From the NCBI RefSeq assembly GCF_001577835.2, contig NC_029516.1, positions 68,930,186 to 68,994,185 of the forward strand: a DNA stretch of 64,000 bases, given 5' to 3'. Positions 8,696 to 63,600 of this stretch are shown piece after piece; position 1 is the stretch's first letter, and every line of letters begins with the position of its first letter. The notes beneath the pieces are model-generated. The model was not told the origin of the DNA. It worked only from the letters and a program-made list of their open reading frames with translations, and made no database searches. Position numbers and translations under genes: made by a program. The stretch is from Coturnix japonica (Eukaryota; Chordata; Aves; Galliformes; Phasianidae).

Positions 8696-8932
8696 GAGTG
8701 GTGGAAGAGCTGGAGGTGATGGAGTGCACTGGGATTAGCTGGGAGGGAGTTCATTGTCTTCATAGCGGCTCATGTGTTGCAGCGCTTTATATCTGTGGCC
8801 AGGCCAATGCTGATAACAAAGTCGAGGCTGAGCAGTGTTTGCACGGCATCAAGTCCTTCACTGTTTCTCACTGTGCCTCTCCAGTGAACAGACTGAGGAG
8901 TGCAAGAAGTGGGAAGAGAACATGAATAGGTC
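8696..8932 (+). repeat. Interspersed repeat, copy B
   Basis: This is the second copy of the repeat at 2261-2508, in the same orientation. It shares TTTGCACGGCATCAAGTCC and CTCACTGTGCCTCTCCAG blocks and lacks about 15 bases present in copy A. It sits just beyond the assembly gap on the far side of the envelope fossil. Confidence 0.6.
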
Positions 8933-11900
8933 GATGGCTCCCACTGTCCACGGGGATAAACGCAGCATCCTTCTGGTACTGTTAACAAGCATCTTGCTCT
9001 GCGTATAATCAGTCCAGAGGGAACGTTTGCAGGGCTATGCAGCACGGTCAGCAAAGAGGCTGACTTTTTCCACACAGACCTTTGCTCTATTAAGACATAA
9101 GATGAGCAGGAACTGCAAGGAGACTCTGTTATGCATAACTATGTGCAGGTCTAAGAGTTTGCTCGCAAAGATGTCAGAGAAATGTCAGGGTAACCCCTTG
9201 ATGTAAAAGGTAATTAGTATAGAAATAATCCATAGACATAAAGCGCCTTAAGTGATAACGATATGCCACCAAATAAAGGACAGAATGAGCTTATAACAGA
9301 AATCCAGATGTACAAATAAGGGTAAAAAAGAACATAAACGTATACAACAGACATTACCTAGGAAAGCATTTGGATCCAGACGGTCTTAATCTGTTTTGCT
9401 GTGCAACAATTACTGCCCAAAGGACTCTGCTGTGGAAAAGCATATCAGTATCTCTTGATGCAAACTCCTAAATACTCCTACCTTGTCCCTGTTCCACAGA
9501 GACAGTCAAACAATACACTGTACCTCAGGTGTCCATCAGGTTTTGTACAATGGTGATACTTTATAGATTTCATTAGAAACACTCCTTTGATGTATGCCAG
9601 CTTTACATAGGTGAGGCTCTTCAGCAGAGCTTGCTCTGCACTCTCATTGCCATGAATTCAGTAAGGGACTGGGTTAACTCCTATGAATAACCTATGAATA
9701 ATCCTATGAATTGCTCTTCTATTTAAAACAACAAAAGCAAAGCACACCACTGCCAACCTACAAACCCACACATACATGTGTGAACAGGCCCGAGTGAGAG
9801 TACCTTTCTTTTCCAGGGCACACAGCACGCGCTTGGCTTTGAGCTGAGAGAACTGAAATCCCAGAGCTCCGAGATGAAGGCTAAAAATAAGCCATGATGT
9901 ATTAATTTCAGCATTTTAAAATACAGCTAATTAATACGCACAGGAAAGGCAAGGCACGTGGTCTCCAGGAAGGAGCACATACAGTCAGACTGCAAAGAAG
10001 AGGGTATGGTGATATTTTGGCAGAGAGAAAAAAGGAGAAATGAAAAGAGAGAAGTTTGCTTTGAGGATAAAGGAAGTGCAAAGACAAGTGTTTCAGAGGA
10101 GGTTGAAGCAAAGGGATGAAGCACCTTTGCTACTGAAGCGGCAGAGGCAACGCAATGCAACTGTGAAGGACGGGATCCTGTTAGAAAAGCCACAAGAGCA
10201 CCTTTTTCACTTAAAGACATTCTTTATTCAATCTTTTTTTCTTTTTTTCTTTTTTTTATATACAATATTATTTTTAATCTGTAAAAAGTACATATGCAGG
10301 ATTCCAGGTCAGAGGCAGCCAGAAGGTTTCCACATCAGAAGAAAAGACTCTTGCCCTTTTATTATTTTTGGAGGAAAAATAATCTGTCAAACAAAGCAAG
10401 AATAAAGGCAGAATGCAAAACCAACTTCCACCAAGCAATTAGGATTAAAGGCAACAATTCACCGTAATGAGCCAGGCTGTCTCTTTTGATTTCGGCGATT
10501 CTCAGACTTCCCAGGCAATTACAGAGCAGTTTGTTAGAATGGGCTGACAGCCGAAGCAGCCAGTGTTCATCATCTCTGCTACAGCTGTATGCACTGAACG
10601 TGCAACAGAGCTTTGGCTTCCTCTTTGTATGGCAACCCAAGCCCTTGAGTCAGAAGACTGTTTCCCAGAGTTCTAGGAGCAAAAGAGGGAAGGCTTAGGC
10701 TAAACAGATCTCTGAACTACAATGTGGATCAAGAGCTTGCTTGCATTTTTCTCTGGTAACAAGAATCCTCCTTTGTAATTTGTCCCCTTAAAAACACGGA
10801 CTACTTATTAATGTGTGTAACAGGCACCATTTGCCAAAAGCCTGTTATTACAGCCCTGAGATGCAAGCTGCCTCGTCGTTTTCTGTGGGTGCTAGATTAC
10901 ACTGTTGATCCTTTCAGTGTTAATGCCATTATCCACTTCTCCATTCAAATTAGGAAGAGTCTCATTATGAAGGTTTGTAATATCATACATTTCCTCAGGG
11001 ACAGAAGCAAGTACCATTGAGGACAGCCCGATACCGCTTAGTTAAAAATCAATGAAATATATACTTCTAATCTTACAGGATGGTATTATGGGAGCGTGTA
11101 ATTGCTTCCATTTTTCAAAATCCCAGATAATGGACATTCAAATCTCATAGAGCTCCAGGTGAGAATATCTCAGTGACCAGAAGGTACAAGATGGTCATTT
11201 GCAAGTATGGAGTAGGGAGCAAAAGAAGCTTCAAAGGTGTGATTGCCACAGGGAACTACACTGTCTGCTTTTCTCCTTATCTCAGGGTACTCAGCATCTT
11301 GCACATTCTTTCTAAGCATTCAGTTTTAAGGACCACATTGTGCAGCAAAATGAACACACGGTATATCACTCAAAGGTCTTGGTTTTAGTTAGAGGACAGG
11401 GCTAAGACATTGACTTCTGGACTGCAGGGCACACACAGCTCCAAGGTGGCCAGTGCATAAATTTGGCTTCTGTCAGGCTGTAAAGTGTTAGAAAAAAAAA
11501 GTACTGCTACCAGTACTACTGCTACCAGATCCTGACCAATAGGCAGGTTTGTGTCTTGGATTTGGAAAAGAACTCAGCATCCTTGTTTGCATGCAGTCAA
11601 AACAGGATATAGACAGTTCTGGGATTTCCAGGCTCTTGCCCAAATCCAGTGTGCCAAAATGTATATGATTTTTTGTCCTTTATCCTGTAAGAGGAGAAGG
11701 CATTGCAGAAGTTGCTACAATGGGACAGCTACCTAAAGAAAACCAGGATTGTTTTGTTAGAGAATACAGTGCAAGACTCAAAAACAATTAGGACTATAAA
11801 TAATTTTGTGCTTAAATTTACACTCTATCTTCATGAAAGTATGTGAGACAGCAGAGACAGAATGAAAGTGGTAATACTCTACCTATACCTTATATACCCG

Positions 11901-14595
11901 GAGGGAAAACAGTCTGAACTGTGTGCCGCACGTACCTCCATAATACAGATCAAAACCTACTTCTTTGTGAAGGACTCTGACTAAGGGCATGTCACTTCAG
12001 ACAGAAGTTTCCATATCCGTGCTTGGTGACTACAGACACCTCACTGAAAACCCATTGCCTCTGAACTTTCAGTTTGCTCTTGGTAATCTCAAGATGGAGA
12101 GATTCATGAATGATGCAGCAGTAAGTCCATAAAACACATTGTTTTGAATAGACTATGGAGATCTGTAGTTTCTGTAGGAAAAGGAAAGTTTGCCTTTTAA
12201 AGAGAGCTGGAGTAGAAACTGACAGACTCTGGGCTAACTGGAAAACAAGAAACAAATGTCCTTTATTTGGTACCTGCTGCTTGTCTACACAAAGAAGAAA
12301 TAGCAGTACTGTACATTTGCTTTGAGAAAAATACCATCCCATAACATGAAATGGCTTGGGTCCTCAATTCAAGCATTCTTGTGGCAGTGAATTAACACAC
12401 TGGGATTCATGGAAGAATTAATTTGAATAGTAACGCTTTACTTCACGTGAGGGGTATGGCAGAGCATCCAATAATGGTAAGAAATTTGCTGTTTCTGGGA
12501 CTCCGACAGAATGCTGTCTCTGAACAGACTGGCAGCCATTCTACATCTGCATTTATCAGGAGATGTATGACAACAGCCTACAATGGAAAGTGCCCTTTCT
12601 CTCTTTTTTGTAAGAAAAACCCCAAAACCCAAGGAATCTATCTTTCCTATTTCTCCTTGGTACCTGGAGAGATATAGGAGAGATTAATTAATGTGCAACC
12701 AGTAAGAAGAAACCACTTACTAAGCAACCTCTCACTTTAAATAAGCAATTGCTTGAATCAGTATTATTTACTACATCAGTTGCTTTATCAGCTCTCAAAT
12801 TAGTTTTAAGATACTGCTGTGAATTACAGTAACTAAGTAATTGCTATTAAGGCAAAAATGTTGAGATCAGATTGTTTTCTGAGGTCTGTATCTTCCTCCT
12901 CTAAAACTAAAGTGACAGTCTGGAGGATGTAGTCTGATGGAAATAATCACATGACCTAGGAAAAAATGCTATGTGTAAATTGCTGTCAAGGAGGATAAAA
13001 TAGATAAAAAAAAAGATAAAATACTGTAGGAAATCCTATTTCATTGTATAGTCAGAAAAATTATAATGTGTTATTGGGAAAAGGTTTTTACATATGAAAT
13101 TTCATATATAAATATTCTTGAGGAGGAGAGAGCACTCAGTCCCTTTAGACATGGTGCTGCACCGCTGTAGTTCACTAAAGGCAATTCTTCCACCCCCTTG
13201 AGTTTGGCTCTATTTCTTTCATCAAAAATGGTGAAGAATGAGGCACTCAGCTGATACTGCCCAGCCCAATTTCAAAGTATCTGAACTATTCCAGCCTTTG
13301 AGTACTCAAGGAACAACAACAACAAAAAAGGAAACAGCACCTCATTTCTTATCAACTAATTGAAGAGAATCCGTAGTTTCTTTTTCCACTCATGTCTAAG
13401 AGATGTGATGTTGTTTCCAAAGACGATCATTTTGGCTTTGCATTATTGCAGGCCACGCAAATGAAAAGGAGTTTTCTAAACTAAATCAAAGGCAGTTTTT
13501 GGATTCTGTCATACACAGAAATATGATAAGACAGGATTTCAAGCCTGCAAATAAGAGTCTGCGAATATTATCCAAAGAGTGAAATTATTTTTTAGGAAAA
13601 ATCCAGATTGTGTGGAAAAACATAAAACAAGAAGCTCCTGCTGCTTAGCTGAAGGGGAGCATTTTAAAATGCCATATTCTATTCCTTGCTATATAAATTA
13701 TGAGACTGCTTTTCTCAAGTTTTATCTCTGTAAATTTGGCTAGAAGAAAAAAGAAAAACAAGAGAATGGGGACTTTCCACATGATGGGATTTATGAAGAA
13801 GGAAAGCTTAGGCTCTTATCCCACCTCAGTGTTATGCTCCACACTCGAACCACAACCTGCGAAATGAGCTAAGCCTTTGCTGTTGACAGTGAATTACAAA
13901 CCAAATGCTAATTCACTGCTTTTTTGAGTGTGAGCATGCAACACAAAACTTTCAACACTGCCCTGAAAAGGGAAAATGAGCAAGTAATAGCTTTTATAGT
14001 TTAGTTTTAATACTTTGAAGGCCCCAAGAATGGCTGCCAGTCTGGGCAAACTGATGCTCCTTAGAAAATTCAGACAGGTACAGAAAACAATTCCAAATCC
14101 TGACGCTGCTGGTGCAGTGATGTTGCTTTTTGTTGTTTCTTTGATCATGCCATCATCAAACAAAAAGAAAAAGAAGAAAAAAAAATAAAAATCAAAGTAT
14201 TTAGAACCCACCCGGTCTGAAGAGATGACTGGTGCGCTGTGCCTTGCAACAGCCTACAGCAGCAGCTGCAAGTCCCTGTCCCTAAACAGGAAAGCCTCTT
14301 CTTCCTCACAATGTTGCGTTTATTTCAGACAGCAGATTCCATTTCTTGCTTGGGTTCAAAGCACTTGAAGTCTCTGTCCTGCAAATACCACACTCGTGTT
14401 TTGGTCATATATAAAACAGAACTTTGTTTCAGTTTTATTTATCTATATGTTGAAGAGCTTTGCTTCTCACGCCCGTACTTGACTCAGACGTCAAGATTTA
14501 TCAAGTGTCCGTCTCCACTCCTGCTTAAAGTCTCAAGTGATCCATGTAAACAAAACAGAGCTGAAAAGTCTCTCTTCCTCTTCTTAGAGCTGATT
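8933..14595. other. 3' UTR and downstream flank of MAN1A2; no other gene seen
   Basis: This AT-rich sequence follows the MAN1A2 stop on the minus strand. The first minus-strand AATAAA signals are at 14434-14439 and 14319-14324; another is at 10223-10228 in front of a T-rich run. Mammalian MAN1A2 has a long 3' UTR, so part of this interval is probably transcribed. Sequence alone does not fix the end. No coding exon, RNA gene or clear transposon was recognised. Confidence 0.4.
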
Positions 14596-54541
<39,946 letters not shown>

Positions 54542-56107
54542 CTAAGATAGTAGGATCAATTGCAGAAAGTTACAAATTCTGATTTATCTCCAAGATCTGT
54601 AAAGATGGAAATTTCTTTGTCCCACCCACACTTTTTTATATAAAAAAGCATTACATCGGAAAAAAAAAAAAAAAAGAGATTTATTTTCACTTGTTCATTT
54701 CATGAACACCACTAAAATTTGAACATGAAAAGTAAACTTGGCATTTTAATGTCTCTGCTTCCATGCTCACCAGAAACGCAGCTTACATTCCTATGAACGA
54801 GGGGTATCGATCCTCCCCCCACCTCATTCCACCATTATTATTTCAAGTGTTATCTAAAGCAATCTTTAAAATATTCTTTTAAATATACTCACTTTTGCAG
54901 CAAAAAGCAAAAGAGAATTCTCCCACATAACACACAAGTGATTTTAATTTACAAACAAACAATCCTTTTAATGATACGCTTAATAAAGACAGAGCTGCTA
55001 ACTTTTTAGGAGCACTGTCAAAGCAAAACAACACACGTTGTTTTGCTCCCAAAACTCTTCTTTCATTGACAATACATTTAAAACATTCAAAAAGGCTTAA
55101 TATTTCCTCTCAAGTCCGGCTACAAATACAATTTACTGACAGGACAAAATGACTCTTAATTTCCAGCGTTGTTACTCACGTCTGTAAAAATGCATTTTCA
55201 GAGCATAAACCTGCAGTACCTTTATTTAGAATCTAATGTTCATTAGCTAAATGAGTAGATGGGAGAAAAACCCTTCTAAGCATATATGAAGAATCTTTTC
55301 CAAGAAGGCATATTTGGCAGATGCCAATGACACAAAATAGTACTTGCTAGCATACATTTCAATTAACTCAATGTGAATATTCCCTGGAAGTATCTTCTTT
55401 ATTGGGAGACAACATTATTTATCAGTTATAAGTGCTGCACAGACATCTAACAAAAGGAGCTACTGTTCCCCTAAGTAACCAAAGCATCATGGACATATGA
55501 AAAAAAACACTGTTATTAACTATCTGATCAATATTCCATAATCAAGAGAAATAAAAGCTTCCTTGAAAGTCTAAGAAAGCTCTGTTGGACTGATAAAAAA
55601 TATAACCCCTTTCTTTGAAGTCTAGAGGAGGAAAAGAGAAAAACGCATACTGGGGAATCTGAAAAGTAAGCTATCAAGACCATTCTCATTTTTCATATGA
55701 AGGTGAGAAAAGATCAATATCTTAATATTTTAGAAGATGACTAGCAAGACATGCAATAGACAAAAAAGAATATTAAAGGTGACATCTAACTGTATTTGAT
55801 GCAGTGGACTATGGAGAGATGGAGGCGGATAGGAAAGTAATGAGCCAGGAAAAGACTTCTGCACAGATACTCCAAATGAGTTTTAAGATGAGGTATGTCT
55901 AAACTGAAAAAGAGGATATTGGAATCATCAGAATAGAATCTGATGGAAATGTGAAGCAACAGAAGCAATGTGGTTTGAATGCTTTTCAGCAATATTGGGC
56001 AGTCTTTCAGAAAATGCACTTTCACTTAACAGAAAATTCATACAATGCTCTAACTTTGAATAAAAGACCAAGTTAAAACAGGAAGGCATACTAGTAATAA
56101 GAGGGAC

Positions 56108-56157
56108 AGTATAGGTAGACTCTACAGTAATTAGTATAGGTAGAGTCTACGGTAATT
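56108..56157 (+). repeat. Tandem duplication, about 26-bp unit
   Basis: AGTATAGGTAGACTCTACAG followed by TAATT, then AGTATAGGTAGAGTCTACGG and TAATT: two copies differing at two bases. Confidence 0.85.
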
Positions 56158-58825
56158 GGGAAAAGAGAAGCCCTGAAGAGAAATTAAAGAGATGTCTTGG
56201 CCCAGATACATATAGATGACCTGCTTTGAATCTATAAACATGTGTTGAAAATGTATGCAAAAATCTTAGATTTTTAGGTACTGGATGGGTCAAGACCAGA
56301 CAGAGCTACTGTCACCACTAGAAGTGAGTTAACCTCTCCAATGCAAAACCACTGCAATGCTTACTCCATAACAGAATTTCAGTTGTTCAGAGAAATAGCC
56401 ATTTCAGCATGTGAGAAATTCAAAAGCCGGTGAGTCAGTGGAAAGCTGTGACTGTTTGCTCAGACAACACCATCAATAGTACCTGTGGAAAACTTGCTGA
56501 GATGAGGGACACCTTCCCGTTAGCTCTGTTGAGTGAGGATTCTAAGTTCTACTGATTTAGCACCAGTGAGTAAAACTGTACTTTTGTTTACCTTTTGCAT
56601 CAAAGTAAACACTTGAATTCACCACACACAGGCCATTACTTTTAATAGGGAACCTTCTTGCTTACTGCTACCTCAGAGTGCCATGAATACCTTAGTACTT
56701 CTGGATAACAAAGTTCTGCCGAGCTAATTGAAGTAGTTTCTTTTACTAAGTTTCAGCTTGCAGTACTGAACTCTTTGTAGTCTTTTTGTAGCTAACCACC
56801 CATTTAAAATCCAACTTGCCTGTTAGGACTTTCTGCATGAGTAACGATAGAAGCCAGGGGTGCAATTTAATGCTGAAAACCAAGATAAGCAGTGCTGCTG
56901 CAAACTACTTTAATGAGCCTTTTTGTTTCATTGTCTGTTTACATATATGCCATACTGCTTTACAAATAAAATGCACAAATGCCAGATGAGGAGCTTTAAA
57001 TTAAATTTAAATTAAGTACATTCTATAAAGACATACAACATGCCCTGTTTAAGGTAGGGAACACCCAAAGTCTAAAACAGTGCTAGGGTGTTCCCCACTG
57101 CAAGTAGTGGTATCCTGCTATACCAGAAATGAATAGGCTCCTTTTTAACATGTTTGCTCCTTGTCAATACCACAGATAAAATGAGAAAGGCCACTCATGA
57201 CAAAAAGGAGGTGCAATAAGATTCAGGTATCACAGTGTGAAATAAAAGTGGGAAAGCACTGTAGCTATATTTAATAGATGCATATGGGTAATGACTGTTG
57301 AAGTCTGTTACACCTAGAATTTGTCCTGGAGAAAATAAATCTGTATTGATATGAAACTGAGCAAGGCAGTTTAAAACTACAATACGCAGACTGAATTACA
57401 GAATTACATAAATACAGGTATACTGATGTATACATGATGCACATGTTCAACAAAGGACTATTTGCAGACATTGTTAAAACATGACTCTAGCTAAGGGCCT
57501 TTCACTGTCTCTTGAGAGCTATGAAGATTACCAAGCACAGGACAAACAAGATTTACCATTTCTAAAACACAAAGTCTTTAGACAAGAGAAGACTTGTCCT
57601 ACAAAGAGACACTCTTTGTATTTATATTACCTGCTCTATACAAGAAAAAAATTAACATGGAAATGAAAAACTCAAACCCATCTTAGAAGTCTAGAAGTGA
57701 AAAATACAGGAAACAACTTGAAACTAGACTATGATGTAAACTGGCTCTGTTTTCTTTGTATGTTTCCTTCATATCCATATTTTTTTCTCTATCTATATCA
57801 AGTTTTTGCTCTAGAAGATCCAAATGCAAAAAAAATTGGCATGCACTGTAAAACCAGCTAATCGCATTTAAACTACCTGGCACTGGTTAACAGTATCCCA
57901 ATTAAACTGCATAATTTCTTTTCACTTCCATGGCACTGGTTCCAAAGTTAAATTCTGTCCATTTTTGAAGAGCTTTTGTATCTGAGGTTCTTTATACCAG
58001 TCTGCTAACATCACAGAAGAAATGCTACGAGGATCTGGCATATAAAAACCTCCTCAATTGGATAATTCCAGTAAGATATAATGAACTGTCTAGGTGAGCC
58101 AGAAAATGCCTGCTTTGAGTTAATTCTCTATTCTATTAATTTTCTATTGTTCTATGGAAATTGTTTTCAGCCCAAGATTATTTTTTTTTCTTCTCTATTA
58201 TTCCTTCTTTTCTTACGTGAATTCTTTGCTGTAAGTTTGCACACACAAGCCATACTAACATGACAGCTTAGTTGCCTTCTAAAAGTAATGATCCTGAATT
58301 TGCACAACTTACCAAGAAGAATCACTCACACCTAACTAAGCATGCTCCAAAGATGCAAGTGGGCTTATTCACCTACCACTCAAATCATTTCTTCTTGCTG
58401 TGGGAGCTTCTGCAGCTCAGGGAACCAGATGTGAGGGTACAGGAAATGTCTGTCATCTAGCTTAGACGTCCCCCCCACTAGTTAAAAGCAGCAAGATAGA
58501 CTGTTTTAGAGCAAAAAAAAGCAGAATGTGGAGGATAAAATGTATCTGGACAGCCATCAGGGAGCAAAACAAGAGTCATCAAAGGGAAGATGATCAGCAT
58601 AGAGCTTTACCAGCAGCAAAGCCAAAGTAGTACAGATAAGGCTTCCAGTCCCACAACTCACACAAACTGAAGTATCAGTGAGAAGAAATTAAGGGGCATG
58701 ACTAAGAACAGAAGGAAAGAAGTAAAAGGTAGGAGGGAAGGAAGGCCAGAAAAATGAATGGAGGGCATAAGTATAGAAGGTAGTAACAAAAAACCATGAA
58801 AGAAATCAGAACAAGAAACACAAGT

Positions 58826-59520
58826 ATGAGAATCACAGAACTGTGGGGATCAGAAGGATTTCTGGAGGCCACCTATTCCAATCCACCTGCCAAAGCAGGT
58901 TCACTGGAATAAATTACACAGGAAAGTAGCCAGGTAGGTTTTCATTATTTTCAGAGAATGAGACACCACAGCCCCTCCGGACTGTTCCAGTGCTGTTACT
59001 CTGACAGAGCCAGGGATGGAGATGAGGTTGGCTGGCCTGTAGTTGCCTGGATCACCCTTCAAACCCTTTCTGAGGATTGGTGACACAGGCCACCCTCCGG
59101 TTTTCAGGGACCTCTTCCATTCTCCAAGATCTTTCAGAAACTATAGTGAGAGGTTTAACAACCATTTCTACCATCTCCCTCAGCACACATGGGTGCATCC
59201 CATTGGGGCCCACAGATCTGATTATGTTCTTTGGCCTAATGCTCTCTGATCGGACCCACCCAAACCAAAGGTAAATATTCTGTTCCCCAGACTCTCTCTT
59301 ACCTCTGGGTTCTGGGATTGCTGAGGGGCAGTCTTAGTAGTAAACACTAAAGTAAAGAAGGAATTCAGTATCTCTGCTTTCTCAGCACTCCCTGCTACCA
59401 GGACACTCACTTCATTCAGAAGCAGACCCACACAATCGCTACATCTTTTTACTACTGACATACCCAAAAAAGCCTTTCTTATTATCCTTGACCTCCTTTG
59501 CCAGATTTAATCTCAAGTAG
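58826..59520 (-). mobile_element. CR1 LINE fragment with internal deletion
   Basis: The 3' end is at about 58826 (AGAATCACAGAACTGTGGGG on plus). The minus strand carries an RT start (MSPILRKGLKGDPGNYRPAN, then LISIPG) and the preceding endonuclease-RT linker (59467-59222, including AEKAEILNSFFT). Most of the reverse transcriptase is deleted: PGNYRPANLISIPG lies only about 100 bases from the 3' tail. Confidence 0.88.
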
Positions 59521-60600
59521 GAATCACAGAAACACTGGCAGAACAGTTTCTCATCAGCAGAATAGATTCTTCTGATCTAGAATTGACCCTAAAATATCTG
59601 TATCTTAAGATCCCTTTCTAGGTAAAGGTATCCAGGCAAAATAAATGGTATAATAACCCTATCTTGGTGGAGTATATTTTAATCATCAATCAAAAGCATT
59701 TTGCTACTACCAACTGTTCTACAGAGCAGAGTAGCAGACTATACCATGGTCCTAGAAGTCTCAACCCAACTGATAATACATTATCTCTGCAAATCCTAGA
59801 AAGGAAACAGTGTTATTAGGAAACCTAAAAATAGTTCTAAGTAAAACAATTAATGAGAGTCCTTTCCATGCAACAAAAGACATATGACATCTCCTGTTAT
59901 TAATCTCTGGTTTTTCTGGCAACATTTGCTCCTGATACATTCTGCACTCATGTAAAATACCTTCCTAATTTCTCCCATACTTTTGTCTACTACGTCAACT
60001 CTTTCGTTCTTCAGCTGTGCTTACATTGAATCAGTTCCTACTTTAACAGTTATTCCTGTCTCCTGTTTCCCTTCAGTGTGCCGCCAAGCTTTCAATTTGA
60101 AATCAGTCTTGATTTCCCCTTCAGACTTTGGCAGAAATGACTCAGTCCTCCTTAGACTGTATCTGCCTTTACCAAAAGCTAAACATAGTGTGAAGTAATA
60201 TGTAATTTCATCCACGTACATTCACACCACGTACACTCCCTCCTCCCACTGGTATGATGTGACAAATCAGAGTGCAAAAATCACACCCTGAAAAAAAAAA
60301 CCAACAAGAAATCACATAGCTTTTACATTCACAAAGCATCTTTTACACAGCGTCAGTTATACTTCATTACATTGCACATGAAAGTGAGTAAATAGTATTT
60401 TGTTGTGTTTGCTTTTTGTAATGGATGAACTGGTTTGTTTTCAAAAGATTTACAGACATATTTAGTTTATCTACTGTTAATACATACATAAGGACCAAAT
60501 TACTAAAAAAAAGAAAAAGGAAAGCGGAAAACAAGCTATAAATCATGAATTATTAAGTAAGAAGCCTTCATGGTTGCATAAATTCTGCAAGGTACTTGGA

Positions 60601-60628
60601 AACAAACAAACAAACAAACAAACAAACA
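60601..60628 (+). repeat. (AAAC)n microsatellite
   Basis: Seven uninterrupted AAAC-type units. Confidence 0.95.
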
Positions 60629-63600
60629 TTTTGAAAAATGGTAGAAGAAATACCCTACATTCCTGAAGAATAATTTATGCATCTTCTGGCCTGAAGAAGA
60701 AGACAAAGATTTTCTTCTTTTATGCCTTGCAATCAAAGGCTCAGAGCAGTGATCTCATCTTTTGTATAAAGCATAATGAAAATATAAATACTACATTAAC
60801 TTTAAATACTACTTGCTGCCAGAGTGAAATATCTCTCTCATATCCTGATTATTGACGCATCCAGGACATTTCTGCACCTTTTCATCATCTTTCTACTATT
60901 TCTGATGCTTTTACACATCCTTTTTAAAACATTACTACCAAGAAGTTTGCAGCATAACAATGAGGTTTTATTAATGTCTTAAACAGAAATAAATTCCTCT
61001 TCGTCTTCAAACGTCATAAATCCAAATGTTTACATAGGCTTTTTGTGACAGGATTTCATATCAAAAGCTCAGATTCAAGCTGAGGTGAGTTCTACACCTT
61101 CAAAGTCACAGCCACTCAAAACACATTCCACTGTTCTGCTGATCAGGTCAACACCGGTTATTGCTGTGGGTTACTTTTTGTTTAGTTGCTTTACTTCCTT
61201 ATAACTAACAGCCAGCATCTACATCATTGGCAACATTAAAAATGATTTCATTTGTACAGTTCAAATTATTGACTTAATTTCAATAGTTTTCTACTTAATT
61301 GCCATTTCAACACTAGCAAATCAACAGACAGCTCATACACTGCTATGAGAAAAATTCTGTTATCCATTCTCTATTAGACTGATGACCTCATTTTCTGTTA
61401 ACTCAGTCCTAGAGGCAGGGGAGGAGGAGTGAAAATGGACTGACTCACAGATACCTAGGTCAGCTTAAATGACCTTTTCTGAATATACATTGTTTCAGGT
61501 CAGGCTTCTACATGAAATGCTGTATTTTGAATTAGAAAAAATGAACGTTACTAGGCCAGGGAGCTTCTTAGTCATTGCAATGAAGACATTTGCTGGTTTT
61601 ACAATTAATAAATTCTAAAATATTAAGCAGATGGCTTAGCGAAATCTTGATAGCTGGTAGATTTGAAAAGCTCATCTTTGTCACACATTCTCAGAGGCAA
61701 CAAGACTTTTCTAAGTGACATTTTGCTTGTTTTTACTGATTTTGGTTAGCTGCCTTTGTAGCATTCATGGTGTTTATTTCATTTTTCTCTCTCAGTATCT
61801 GCTCTTCTCTAAGCACATTTTAATATTTAAATCCCTTTTTAAAGATGGAAATCTAAAGCAATGAATGCAAACAAGTTCCAAAACATAAAACCAGCCAAAG
61901 ATGCCTTGTGCTAAAAAGTGATCACACCTGGAGTTGAATTTTATCTTTGTTTTAGAGTGAAAAGAAACATTTAATAAGAACAAAACCAAACAATTGTATG
62001 GCCTCAGCTGACCAAAAAAGATCTCAACTTCCTCTCAAAATGAAATCAATTATGAAAACCCTAAGTGCAGAAGCTAGCAGAGGAAACTTAGTGAGTAGAA
62101 ATTACTGTTATATACTGCCAACAGTACTGCCAGTAAACGAACATTAAGAATGTGACAAATTAAGACTCAGTGCTTGCTGAAAGCAGTGTCCATCAGCATC
62201 AGTGTGACTGCTACACTACTGAAGAGGGAGAGAAAAACTAATAGACATGACCATCAGGAAATACTTGGCATGCAAGAGGTGACAAATGATCTATTTTTTC
62301 TTAACTTTTAAAACCCTTTAGGTGAACACAACCCAAACTTCAAGAGCGGCTATTATTATACAGTTAAAATACTTTCTATGTTAAAACAGCTTACCCTTCA
62401 GTTCTACCTCTTTAAAGCATGTTGCATCAATGAGCAAACCTACTTCCAACCAACCTACAGCAAACAAAACTGCAATGAATTAACTTTTCTCCTCTTTTTC
62501 ACATCTACTGGTGCTACACTGTGTTAACATGCTATAATACATCATTAGACTAACTAAAAATTGCCCGTCAAGAAAATGTTTACTCCAGGAAACAGAAATA
62601 CATAGATATAACAACCTGGCAGATACAACAACCTGGAACAGGTTTATTTTGATTACTTGTTCATTGAGTACTGCATACATAACAGCCTTTACTCCTCAAA
62701 TGACAGATTTCATGTTGAATTTATCCACACAAATTAAATCACCCTGCCCAGAAAGATGCATCATTTTCATGGTGTTTATAAAAGAGATAAAAGCAATCAC
62801 GTAGGGGAACTGTTTATATATAAGGCTGGTATAGGTAAACACAGTAAATCATTAATCTTTTTCACACTGCAAATGCCATAAGGAAATAACTTTTTTCAAC
62901 AATAAATCTGTACAGTATTACTTTGTTGTACTGATAAATCAGCAGCAGACGATAACACTGTCATAGCAGTATTAGTATCCACCATACAACAGTCACTAAA
63001 TAATATTTGTTTTCTTTTCTTTACTTGATGCCAGTTCTTTGCACAGCAACTGACACTTGTACCTCAGGCTTCTGCGATACATTATTGCCAGCAGAAATGT
63101 TTTATGTGCTGTTGACAATCACATCAGGAATTTCAATGCTTGGCGAAGCTTCACTTTATGAGAAAAACCAAGCACTCAACAAGGGCTCTCTCCATAGACA
63201 AATGTTACTCACAGATAAGATACCTTGTTTTTCTAAAGGGAAGGTGGGGCTACACCAACATACCTCATGGATCTCATTGCAGACTGCTAACAAGTAACCT
63301 CTAGTCAAAGCATATAAATATCACTTATTAATCCTGATTTTTCACTTGGTTTATAAAGCAGAACATACACAACAAATGGAAACTGCCCCACAATTCTGCT
63401 GCAAACAGCTGCTGCAGAATTCCCTATGGCAAGGCCTAGCAGGATGCCACTGCCTCAGTGTTTGGCTTTATTACAGGCTTCCCTTCAGATGTTTATCAAG
63501 AGACTTAAGACTGAATTTACGGAGACCACCATGACCCAAAGAAAAGAACAATCTTAGATGATGCACAGGCTTAATCAATATTAAAGAAGTAGTATGTAGG

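Noticed and set aside
58901-59467. Apparent small genes at 58.9-59.5 kb
   Set aside because: All are parts of a minus-strand CR1 LINE or its reverse complement.
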